From an uncultured Oscillospiraceae bacterium (lineage in GTDB: Bacteria > Bacillota > Clostridia > Oscillospirales > Oscillospiraceae), in contig CAJUPS010000117.1 of NCBI GenBank assembly GCA_910588045.1, forward strand, positions 1-8,491: a stretch of 8,491 nt of DNA. Direction: 5' to 3'. The notes beneath the pieces are model-generated. The model saw only the letters and a program-made list of their open reading frames with translations, searched no databases and was not told where the DNA came from. The translations under genes and the position numbers were made by a program. Positions 1-5,807 of the stretch are shown here, piece by piece. The first letter of the stretch is position 1; every line of letters begins with the position of its first letter.

Positions 1-164
1 AGAAATCTATATTTTTGCACCCCGGGGAGTTTGCCCGGTCCTAGACGGTAGGGGCTACCGATAACCACGCTAAAATAGACGCGATAGACCGGTAAGCGGA
101 CAGCAGTCAGTTTAGACCGGCCAGACTGTGCCTCGGGCGCAAAAAACAATAACCCCCGTAATTA

Positions 165-187
165 GGTATCGCGCTCTGCGCGATGCC
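165..187. repeat. Stem-loop, 10-bp stem with TCT loop
   Basis: GGTATCGCGC (165-174) pairs with GCGCGATGCC (178-187) across a TCT loop, with one G-T wobble. No T-run follows on the plus strand. On the minus strand a T-rich stretch lies about 15 bases beyond, too far for a standard intrinsic terminator. It may be part of a structured transcript. Confidence 0.5.
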
Positions 188-197
188 CCAAGGGATT

Positions 198-225
198 CTT
201 AAACCGTAGGTTTAAGCGCGTTTTT
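198..225 (+). terminator. Possible weak intrinsic terminator
   Basis: CTTAAACC (198-205) and GGTTTAAG (209-216) form an 8-bp stem with a GTA loop. CGCG and then five T (221-225) follow on the plus strand. The stem is AT-rich and four bases separate it from the T-run, so termination would be weak. It could end a transcript entering from the left. The T-run also abuts the palindrome at 226-255. Confidence 0.3.
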
Positions 226-255
226 GCCTACTTTTGCCGCGCGGCAAAAGTAGGC
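226..255. repeat. Perfect 30-bp palindrome
   Basis: GCCTACTTTTGCCGC (226-240) is followed at once by its exact reverse complement (241-255), giving 15 bp of uninterrupted dyad symmetry with no spacer. It lies outside genes, about 90 bp upstream of icd, and is followed by two more hairpins. This is the form expected of a dispersed REP-like intergenic element, though only one copy is in the window. The stem has no T-run behind it on either strand within a few bases, which argues against a simple terminator. Confidence 0.85.
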
Positions 256-262
256 GCGGAGT

Positions 263-283
263 CCGGGGCCGCGTAGGTCCCGG
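263..283. repeat. Stem-loop, second hairpin of the upstream element
   Basis: CCGGGGCC (263-270) pairs with GGTCCCGG (276-283) around a GCGTA loop, with one G-T pair. It begins seven bases after the 30-bp palindrome and is preceded by GGAGT. A similar hairpin preceded by GGGGT lies after nrdD at 4155-4173. Confidence 0.5.
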
Positions 284-306
284 GCCTTCGATAAGAAACA
301 AGTGGA

Positions 307-325
307 TGCGGCCCGAAGGGCCGCA
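307..325 (+). other. Leader hairpin just upstream of the icd ribosome binding site
   Basis: TGCGGCCC (307-314) pairs with GGGCCGCA (318-325) across a GAA loop. It ends three bases before the AGGGAG Shine-Dalgarno site (329-334). In the icd mRNA it would sit directly against the ribosome binding site without covering it. It may stabilise the 5' end, or it may be the third hairpin of a dispersed element. There is no evidence of a ligand-sensing role. Confidence 0.45.
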
Positions 326-343
326 GATAGGGAGTAATCAAAG

Positions 344-1558
344 ATGGAAAAGATCAAAATGACCACCCCCATCGTGGAGATGGACGGCGACGAAATGACC
401 CGCATCCTGTGGGCCATGATTAAAGAGAAATTGATTCTGCCCTTTGTGGATTTGAAGACGGAATACTATGACCTGGGCCTCCTCCACCGGAATGAAACAA
501 AAGACCAGGTCACCGTGGACGCCGCCAACGCGACAAAAAAATACGGCGTGGCGGTGAAGTGCGCCACCATCACCCCCAACAAGCAGCGCATGAAGGAGTA
601 CCCCCAGCTCACCGAGATGTGGAAGAGCCCCAATGGAACCATCAGAAGCATCCTGGATGGCACCGTGTTCCGCACCCCCATCTGTATCGACGCCATCAAA
701 CCCGTGGTGAAGAACTGGAAAAAACCCATCACCATTGCCCGCCACGCCTACGGCGACGTATACAAGAGCGTGGACTTTGTGACCGACAAACCCGGCACCT
801 GCACCATGACTTTCCGGAGCGACGACGGCACGGAGGAGAAGACGGTCACCGTCCAGCAGGTGAACGGCCCCGCCGTCTGGCAGGGGGCCCACAACAAGGC
901 CCAATCCATCCGCTCCTTCGCCCGTGCCTGCTTCCAGTACGCCATCGACACGAAACAGGATCTCTGGTTCTCCACCAAGGACACCATCGCCAAGGTCTAC
1001 GACGGGGAGTTCAAGAAGATCTTCGAGGAGGAGTTCGAGAGCTACAAGGCGAAATTCGAGGAACTGGGCATTACCTACTTCTACACCCTCATCGACGACG
1101 CCGTGGCCCGCGTCATCCGCAGCGAGGGCGGCTACATCTGGGCCTGCAAGAACTACGACGGCGACGTCATGAGCGACATGGTGTCCACCGCCTTCGGGTC
1201 CCTGGCCATGATGACCTCCGTGCTGGTCGCCCCCGACGGGACCACCGAGTACGAGGCCGCCCACGGCACCGTCACCCGCCACTATTACAAGCACCTGGCC
1301 GGTGAGAAGACCTCCACCAACCCCATGGCGACGATCTTCGCCTGGTCCGGAGCCCTGCGGAAGCGGGGCGAGCTGGACGGTCTGGAGAAACTGGTCGATT
1401 TTGCCGGTAAACTGGAGGCGGCCTGCTTCGACACCCTCAACGCGGGCATCATGACCCGCGACCTGGTCGGTCTGGTGGAACCGGGCTTCCAGGCCCGCGC
1501 CGTCGGGTCCGAGGAGTTTTTGGACGCCATCGCCCAGCGGCTGACAGAAAAACTATAA
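344..1558 (+). CDS. icd: NADP-dependent isocitrate dehydrogenase, type II (eukaryote-like)
   Basis: This cytoplasmic homodimer-type enzyme converts isocitrate and NADP+ to 2-oxoglutarate, CO2 and NADPH. The 404-residue length fits the type II IDH family that includes human IDH1, rather than the E. coli type I enzyme. Visible family motifs include VEMDGDEMTR (11-20), WKSPNGTIR (93-101), and RHAYGD with Arg133 (equivalent to human Arg132) and Tyr140 (human Tyr139). Lys212 lies in STKDT. The metal-site aspartates are in IDD (250-252) and in YDGDVMSD (271-278). HGTVTRH (307-313) holds the Arg-His pair that marks NADP preference. The start is supported by AGGGAG nine bases upstream and by the family N-terminus; the next ATG (codon 6) would trim a normal N-terminal strand. 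A strong terminator follows, so it is probably monocistronic. In a fermentative anaerobe its likely job is making 2-oxoglutarate for glutamate synthesis (inference). Confidence 0.96.
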   Translation: MEKIKMTTPIVEMDGDEMTRILWAMIKEKLILPFVDLKTEYYDLGLLHRNETKDQVTVDAANATKKYGVAVKCATITPNKQRMKEYPQLTEMWKSPNGTIRSILDGTVFRTPICIDAIKPVVKNWKKPITIARHAYGDVYKSVDFVTDKPGTCTMTFRSDDGTEEKTVTVQQVNGPAVWQGAHNKAQSIRSFARACFQYAIDTKQDLWFSTKDTIAKVYDGEFKKIFEEEFESYKAKFEELGITYFYTLIDDAVARVIRSEGGYIWACKNYDGDVMSDMVSTAFGSLAMMTSVLVAPDGTTEYEAAHGTVTRHYYKHLAGEKTSTNPMATIFAWSGALRKRGELDGLEKLVDFAGKLEAACFDTLNAGIMTRDLVGLVEPGFQARAVGSEEFLDAIAQRLTEKL

Positions 1559-1570
1559 CCTGCCCCCTGT

Positions 1571-1603
1571 GGCGGACCGGCACCCGGTCCGCCAAATTTT
1601 TTT
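1571..1603 (+). terminator. Intrinsic terminator of icd
   Basis: GGCGGACCGG (1571-1580) pairs perfectly with CCGGTCCGCC (1584-1593) around a CAC loop, and AAATTTTTTT follows at once. It starts 12 bases after the icd stop. A 10-bp GC-rich stem plus seven T is a textbook rho-independent terminator, so nrdD should depend on its own promoter. Confidence 0.93.
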
Positions 1604-1623
1604 GTCGGAGTGGTATTTATCAC

Positions 1624-1652
1624 TTGACAGAGCGGGCCGGAGGCTGTACTAT
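1624..1652 (+). promoter_or_regulatory. Sigma-A-type promoter of nrdD
   Basis: A perfect -35 hexamer, TTGACA (1624-1629), is followed after exactly 17 bases by TACTAT (1647-1652), which matches four of six -10 positions. Transcription would start near 1659, giving a leader of about 107 bases. It lies just after the icd terminator and 114 bp before the nrdD start. The -10 is embedded in the first NrdR-box-like sequence. Confidence 0.75.
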
Positions 1653-1661
1653 ATGTATGTT
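1646..1661 (+). promoter_or_regulatory. NrdR box 1 (degenerate), overlapping the nrdD -10
   Basis: GTACTATATGTATGTT fits the left half and core of the NrdR consensus (acaCwAtATaTwGtgt, from memory), with CTATAT-TA matching and the right edge poorly conserved. It covers the -10 hexamer, where a repressor would block RNA polymerase. Its partner box is 32 bp downstream. On its own it would be weak evidence; the pairing makes it credible. Confidence 0.6.
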
Positions 1662-1677
1662 CGCTTTGTGAGCCGTG

Positions 1678-1693
1678 CCGCAATATCTTGTGT
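1678..1693 (+). promoter_or_regulatory. NrdR box 2, in the early nrdD transcript
   Basis: CCGCAATATCTTGTGT matches the NrdR consensus at CAATAT, TTG and the closing TGT; within the 13 bases from the conserved C onward only one position differs. A 16-bp linker separates it from box 1, so the start-to-start distance is 32 bp, about three helical turns. That is the spacing typical of paired NrdR sites in front of ribonucleotide reductase genes. NrdR is an ATP-cone repressor that senses dATP/ATP; its own gene is not in the window. Confidence 0.75.
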
Positions 1694-1765
1694 CCGTTGG
1701 CAAATTTGCACACCACATAGAGGTACGGTTTTGAATTATCTATTTTTACTGAGGAGTACGGGGAA

Positions 1766-4093
1766 ATGAGCATCGAAAAGTTGAAAAAGAGGGACGGGCG
1801 TCTGGTCAGCTTCGACAAGGAGAAGATCGCGGGCGCCATTGCAAAGGCCTTTGAGGCCACCTATAAGCCGGGCCAGGAGGACGTAGCCGAGTCCTTGGCG
1901 GATGAGGTCCTGTCCATTCTGGAGGTGGAGGGCGCCGCCGCGCCGGAGGTGGAGCACATCCAGGACATCGTGGAGCGGGTGCTCATGGACAAGGGATACG
2001 TCCAGACCGCCAAGGCCTACATCCTCTACCGCAACGAGCGCAGCCGGGTGCGGGAGATGAACACCCGGCTGATGAAGACCTACGAGGACATCACCTTCTC
2101 CGATGCCGTGGACTCCGACGTAAAGCGGGAGAACGCCAACATCAACGGCGACACCGCCATGGGCTCCATGCTCAAGTACGGCAGCGAGGGGGCCAAGCAG
2201 TTCTACCAGATGTTCGTCCTCAAGCCCGAGCACGCCAAGGCGCACCAGGAGGGGGACATCCACATCCACGACCTGGATTTCTACACCCTGACCACCACCT
2301 GCTGCCAGATCGACATCAAAAAGCTCTTCAAGGGCGGCTTTTCCACGGGCCACGGCTACCTGCGGGAGCCCAACGACATCGCCTCCTACGCCGCCCTGGC
2401 CTGCATCGCCATCCAGTCCAACCAGAACGACCAGCACGGCGGACAGGCCATCGTCAATTTCGATTACGGCATGGCCGACGGCGTGAAGAAGACCTTCCGC
2501 CGGTACTACACCCGGAACCTGGCCAAGGCGCTGATGCTCTGGCATGACAATATTTCCGACCCCGAAAGCGACCTGAAGGCCCTGCGGGAGAAGCTGGAGG
2601 AGGAGACGGGCCTCTACCCCCATCTGGAGCACTGCGAGGAATACATGGCGGCGGAGCTGCCCCACCTGGTGGAGAAGTACGGCGACGAGGAGGGCATGAA
2701 GAAGGCCCAGACCGTGGCCGTCCACTACGCGGAGAAGGAGACCGACCGGGCCACCTTCCAGGCCATGGAGGCGTTCATCCACAACCTCAACACCATGCAC
2801 AGCCGCGCCGGGGCCCAGACGCCCTTCTCCTCCATCAACTACGGTATGGACACCTCCCCCGAGGGCCGCATGGTCATGAAAAACCTGCTGCTGACCACGG
2901 AGCAGGGCCTGGGCAACGGGGAGACCCCCATCTTCCCCATCCAGATCTTCCGGGTAAAGGAGGGCGTCAACTACAACCCCGGCGAGCCCAACTACGACCT
3001 CTTCAAGCTGGCCTGCCGGTGCTCTGCCAAGCGTCTGTTCCCCAATTTCGCCTTTATCGACGCCCCCTTCAACCTGCAATACTACGACCCCCAGCGCCCC
3101 GAGACGGAGATCGCCTACATGGGCTGCCGCACCCGGGTCATTTCCAATGTCTACGACCCCTCCCGCCAGCAGTGCAACCAGCGGGGCAACCTGAGCTTTA
3201 CCTCCATCAACCTCCCCCGCATCGCCATCAAGGCCAAGGGGGACATGGACGTCTTCTTCGACGATCTGGACCGGAAAATGGACCTGTGTGTGGACCAGCT
3301 GCTGGAGCGGTTCGAGATCCAGGCCAAGAAGCACGTATATAACTTCCCCTTCCTCATGGGCCAGGGGGTGTGGCTGGACAGCGAGAAGCTGAACTGGACC
3401 GACGAGGTCCGGGAGGTGCTCAAGCACGGCACCCTCTCCGTGGGCTTCATCGGTCTGGCGGAGGCCCTGGTGGCCCTCACCGGGGAGCACCACGGGGAGA
3501 GCGAGCGCAGTCAGCGCCTGGGTCTGGAGATCATCGCCCGGATGCGGGCCCGGATGGACGCGGAGAGCCAGAAGACGGGCCTGAATTTCTCCCTGCTGGC
3601 CACACCGGCGGAGGGTCTGTCGGGGCGGTTCATCCGGATGGACAAGCAGCGCTTCGGGGAGATCCCCGGCGTCACCGACCGGGACTACTATACCAACAGC
3701 TTCCATGTGCCGGTGTACTACCCCATCAACGCCTTTGAGAAGATCAAGCTGGAGGCCCCCTACCACGCGCTGACCAACGCGGGACACATCAGCTATGTGG
3801 AGATGGACGGCGACCCGATGAAGAACCTGGACGCCTTCGAGAAGGTCATCCGCTGCATGAAGGAGGCGGGTATCGGCTACGGTTCCGTGAACCACCCGGT
3901 GGACCGGGACCCCTGCTGCGGGTATACCGGCATCATTGACGACGAGTGTCCGGGCTGCGGCCGCCACGAGAACGACGGCCGGGAGGGCTTCGAGCGCATC
4001 CGCCGGATCACCGGCTACCTGGTGGGCACCATGGACCGCTGGAACGACGCCAAGACCGCCGAGGAGCAGGACCGGGTAAAGCACAATATCTAA
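1766..4093 (+). CDS. nrdD: Anaerobic (class III) ribonucleoside-triphosphate reductase, large subunit
   Basis: This oxygen-sensitive glycyl-radical enzyme reduces ribonucleoside triphosphates to dNTPs; formate is the usual reductant in the family. The 775 residues start with an ATP-cone (about 3-95: KKRDGRLVSFDKEKI, then KAYILYRNERSRVRE), the dATP/ATP allosteric domain. The catalytic barrel has GDIHIHDLD (163-171), TTTCCQ with the likely thiyl Cys179/Cys180, NTMHSRAGAQTPFSS (342-356) and MGCRTR with Cys454. The C-terminus has a zinc-type cysteine cluster (Cys717, Cys718, Cys728, Cys731) and the glycyl-radical motif RITGY with Gly750. The start follows GAGGAG (1751-1756) nine bases upstream. 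The gene looks intact and full length. The radical-SAM activase NrdG, often next to nrdD, is absent here: the next gene is convergent. Paired NrdR-like boxes sit at the promoter. Confidence 0.97.
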   Translation: MSIEKLKKRDGRLVSFDKEKIAGAIAKAFEATYKPGQEDVAESLADEVLSILEVEGAAAPEVEHIQDIVERVLMDKGYVQTAKAYILYRNERSRVREMNTRLMKTYEDITFSDAVDSDVKRENANINGDTAMGSMLKYGSEGAKQFYQMFVLKPEHAKAHQEGDIHIHDLDFYTLTTTCCQIDIKKLFKGGFSTGHGYLREPNDIASYAALACIAIQSNQNDQHGGQAIVNFDYGMADGVKKTFRRYYTRNLAKALMLWHDNISDPESDLKALREKLEEETGLYPHLEHCEEYMAAELPHLVEKYGDEEGMKKAQTVAVHYAEKETDRATFQAMEAFIHNLNTMHSRAGAQTPFSSINYGMDTSPEGRMVMKNLLLTTEQGLGNGETPIFPIQIFRVKEGVNYNPGEPNYDLFKLACRCSAKRLFPNFAFIDAPFNLQYYDPQRPETEIAYMGCRTRVISNVYDPSRQQCNQRGNLSFTSINLPRIAIKAKGDMDVFFDDLDRKMDLCVDQLLERFEIQAKKHVYNFPFLMGQGVWLDSEKLNWTDEVREVLKHGTLSVGFIGLAEALVALTGEHHGESERSQRLGLEIIARMRARMDAESQKTGLNFSLLATPAEGLSGRFIRMDKQRFGEIPGVTDRDYYTNSFHVPVYYPINAFEKIKLEAPYHALTNAGHISYVEMDGDPMKNLDAFEKVIRCMKEAGIGYGSVNHPVDRDPCCGYTGIIDDECPGCGRHENDGREGFERIRRITGYLVGTMDRWNDAKTAEEQDRVKHNI

Positions 4094-4128
4094 CGCTGCA
4101 CCCGTCCCAAATTCCCAAAAGTTTCGGG

Positions 4129-4193
4129 CCGCCCTTTTCAAAGGGCGGTGGGGTCCAGGGGCAAGGCCCCTGGCGGGCTTGGGCGGAGCCCAA
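4129..4193. repeat. Cluster of three hairpins after nrdD (REP-like)
   Basis: Three inverted repeats follow each other in the convergent gap: CCGCCCTTT/AAAGGGCGG (4129-4148), CCAGGGGC/GCCCCTGG with an AAG loop (4155-4173), and TTGGGC/GCCCAA with a GGA loop (4179-4193). None is followed by a T-run, so this is not a standard intrinsic terminator, although the stems may still stop or stabilise nrdD mRNA. The order and the GGGGTCC-type junction resemble the element at 226-325. GC-rich multi-hairpin units of this kind are often dispersed in genomes, but copy number cannot be seen here. Confidence 0.6.
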
Positions 4194-4200
4194 CACACAT

Positions 4201-4250
4201 TGATAAAGATAAAGAGCTCCCCGTATGCCTGGCGGCATACGGGGAGCTCT
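4201..4250 (-). terminator. Terminator of the araC-udp-deoC-punA operon
   Basis: A perfect 17-bp stem (4213-4229 with 4234-4250, loop TGGC) starts 15 bases beyond the punA stop. On the minus strand it is followed by TTTATCTTTATC, a T-rich tail. On the plus strand the sequence after the stem is not T-rich, so the polarity favours ending the minus-strand operon. It may also hinder readthrough from nrdD. Confidence 0.8.
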
Positions 4251-4265
4251 CTATGTACCAAAATC

Positions 4266-5087
4266 TCAAATATTCGCCGTCACGGCGGTAATCAGGCTCT
4301 TAAACTGTACCGAAACCCGATCCGCGGTCTCCTGGACCTCCTTGTGGTCCAGGGGCTGCTTGGACATGCCTGCGGCCATATTGGTGATGCAGGAAATCCC
4401 GCACACCTCCATCCCCATGTGCCGGGCGGCCAAGGCCTCGCAGGCGGTGCTCATGCCCACGGCGTCGCCGCCCCAGATGCGGCACATGCGCACCTCGGCG
4501 GGCGTCTCGTAGGCCGGACCCGTGAGCTGTACATACACGCCCTCCTGGAGGGGGATGTCCAGCTTCGTGGCCTCCCGCTTGACGATCTCCCGCATTCTCA
4601 GGCTGTAAACCTCGCTCATATCCGGGAACCGGGGCCCCAGCTCCTCCGCGTTGGGCCCGATCAGCGGACTGGGGACGCCGGTGGTGATGTGGTCCGTCAG
4701 CAGCATGAAGTCTCCGGGCCGGAAGTCCGGATTCAGCCCTCCGGCGGCGTTGGTGAGAACCAGCTTTTTCGCGCCCATCAGCCCCATCAGCCGGGTGGGC
4801 AGCACCACGTCGGACATGGGATAGCCCTCGTAGTAGTGGACCCGCCCCTGCATGACCACCACGGGCACGCCCTGCACCCGGCCGAATACGAACCGGCCCT
4901 TGTGCCCGGCCACCGTGGAGGTGGGGAACCCGGCGATTTCCGTATAATCCAGGGTCTGCTCGACGGCAATTTCGTCCGCGTAGTCCCCCAGGCCGGAGCC
5001 CAGGATCAGGGCTACCTCCGGCCGGAAGTCCGTCCTCTCCCGGACACTCCGCAGACAGGATTCCAGCTTCTCATAAATTGGATTCAT
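4266..5087 (-). CDS. punA: Purine nucleoside phosphorylase (trimeric, 6-oxopurine type)
   Basis: The enzyme uses phosphate to split inosine, guanosine and their deoxy forms into the base and (deoxy)ribose-1-phosphate in the cytoplasm. The 273 residues match the homotrimeric PNP family (human PNP, Bacillus PupG) rather than hexameric DeoD. Visible motifs are LILGSGLG (27-34, phosphate site Ser31), GHKG with His62, GRVHYYEGYP (81-90; Arg82, His84, Tyr86), TNAAGG (112-117), GPAYETPAE with Glu194, VGMSTACEA (210-218) and ITNMAAG with Asn236. The Glu/Asn pair is what this family uses to read 6-oxopurines, so adenosine is an unlikely substrate. AAGGGAG six bases upstream supports the start. It is the last gene of the operon, 34 bp after deoC, and a strong hairpin terminator follows. 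Confidence 0.95.
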   Translation of the reverse strand: MNPIYEKLESCLRSVRERTDFRPEVALILGSGLGDYADEIAVEQTLDYTEIAGFPTSTVAGHKGRFVFGRVQGVPVVVMQGRVHYYEGYPMSDVVLPTRLMGLMGAKKLVLTNAAGGLNPDFRPGDFMLLTDHITTGVPSPLIGPNAEELGPRFPDMSEVYSLRMREIVKREATKLDIPLQEGVYVQLTGPAYETPAEVRMCRIWGGDAVGMSTACEALAARHMGMEVCGISCITNMAAGMSKQPLDHKEVQETADRVSVQFKSLITAVTANI

Positions 5088-5121
5088 TTTCCGCTCCCTT
5101 CTTCCATCCGGGGTCCGGCCC

Positions 5122-5787
5122 TCAATAGCCGGACGCCTCCTCGTTCTTCACCAGCTTGACGATCCGGCTGGTGCCCAGGCGGTCCGCGCCCAGGGTGAGA
5201 AACTTCTCCGCGTCATCCAGGGAGGAGATGCCCCCGGCGGCCTTGATTTTCACGTTGGGTCCCACATGTTTGGCGAACAGCTCCACGTCGGCAAAGGTGG
5301 CCCCGCCCTTGGAGAAGCCGGTGGAGGTCTTGATGTAGTCCGCCCCGGCATTGGTCACCAGCTCGCACATTTTGACCTTCTCCTCCTCGGTGAGCAGGCA
5401 GGTCTCAATGATGACCTTGAGGATCTTGTCCCCGCAGGCCGCCTTCAGGGTGCGGATCTCGTTCTCCACCAGGTCGTACCGCTTGTCCCGCAGCCAACCG
5501 ATGTTGATGACCATGTCGATCTCCACAGCGCCGTTGGCGATGGCGTCCCGCGTCTCAAACTCCTTGACGGCGGTGGTCACGTTGCCGTTGGGGAAGCCGA
5601 TGACGGTGCACACGGCCATTTTATCCCCCAGATACTCCGCCGCCTCCTTCACATAGCAGGGGGGGATGCACACGGAGGCTGTGCCGTATTTCACCGCGTC
5701 GTCGCAGATCTGCTTGATCTCCGCCCAGGTGGAGGGCTGGAGGAGCAGGGTGTGGTCCACGTGCCTGAGAATTTCCTTGACATCCAT
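5122..5787 (-). CDS. deoC: Deoxyribose-phosphate aldolase (DERA)
   Basis: DeoC is a class I (Schiff-base) aldolase that cleaves 2-deoxyribose-5-phosphate to acetaldehyde and glyceraldehyde-3-phosphate, the last step of deoxynucleoside breakdown. The 221-residue length is typical of the shorter bacterial DERAs. Catalytic residues are visible: Asp91 in VEIDMV, Schiff-base Lys153 in YIKTSTGF, and Lys182 in IKAAGGI, equivalent to E. coli Asp102, Lys167 and Lys201. KVIIET (124-129) is also conserved. The chain ends in tyrosine (SGY), as the E. coli enzyme does. AAGGAGAG, about 10 bases upstream, supports the start. It lies 20 bp after udp and 34 bp before punA, so cotranscription is very likely. 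The phosphopentomutase (deoB) that would feed it is not in the window. Confidence 0.96.
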   Translation of the reverse strand: MDVKEILRHVDHTLLLQPSTWAEIKQICDDAVKYGTASVCIPPCYVKEAAEYLGDKMAVCTVIGFPNGNVTTAVKEFETRDAIANGAVEIDMVINIGWLRDKRYDLVENEIRTLKAACGDKILKVIIETCLLTEEEKVKMCELVTNAGADYIKTSTGFSKGGATFADVELFAKHVGPNVKIKAAGGISSLDDAEKFLTLGADRLGTSRIVKLVKNEEASGY

Positions 5788-5807
5788 ATTGCTGTACTCT
5801 CCTTACT

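Larger units (their letters stand above)
1..343. other. Intergenic region rich in stem-loops, no credible gene
   Basis: This stretch has no ORF with a plausible start, ribosome binding site or recognisable product. It holds several inverted repeats: CGGTAG/CTACCG (46-60), a 10-bp stem with one G-T pair (165-187), CTTAAACC/GGTTTAAG followed by five T (198-225), a 30-bp perfect palindrome (226-255), an 8-bp stem (263-283) and an 8-bp stem with a GAA loop (307-325). The left part also has the pentamer TAGAC four times (42, 76, 85 and 113), two of them extended to TAGACCGG. I matched no known RNA family. It may include the tail of an upstream transcript, a structured RNA, and the leader of icd. 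No convincing -35/-10 pair for icd was found. Confidence 0.6.

Noticed and set aside
226..255. Reading the 30-bp palindrome as a CRISPR repeat or a phage attachment site
   Set aside because: There is a single copy, with no spacers, no direct duplicate and no integrase or cas gene in the window.
199..417. 72-codon open frame on the minus strand covering the icd start
   Set aside because: Its second half is a translation of the palindromic intergenic element and its first half is antisense to icd, so it is not a credible protein.
338..1294. 318-codon open frame on the minus strand opposite icd
   Set aside because: It is an antisense shadow with biased Gly/Val/His/Asp composition and no ribosome binding site; icd accounts for the region.
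1700..1709. 10-bp palindrome GCAAATTTGC in the nrdD leader as a second regulator site
   Set aside because: It is short and AT-centred, has no partner site, and matches no operator I recognise; it is probably chance.
1569..1769. 66-codon open frame on the plus strand between icd and nrdD
   Set aside because: It runs through the icd terminator, the nrdD promoter and the NrdR boxes, has no ribosome binding site, and overlaps the nrdD start.
1736..4261. 841-codon open frame on the minus strand opposite nrdD
   Set aside because: It is the antisense shadow of a GC-rich gene. Its translation is a low-complexity run of Val, Leu, Gly, Asp and His with no domain, and nrdD on the plus strand is unmistakable.
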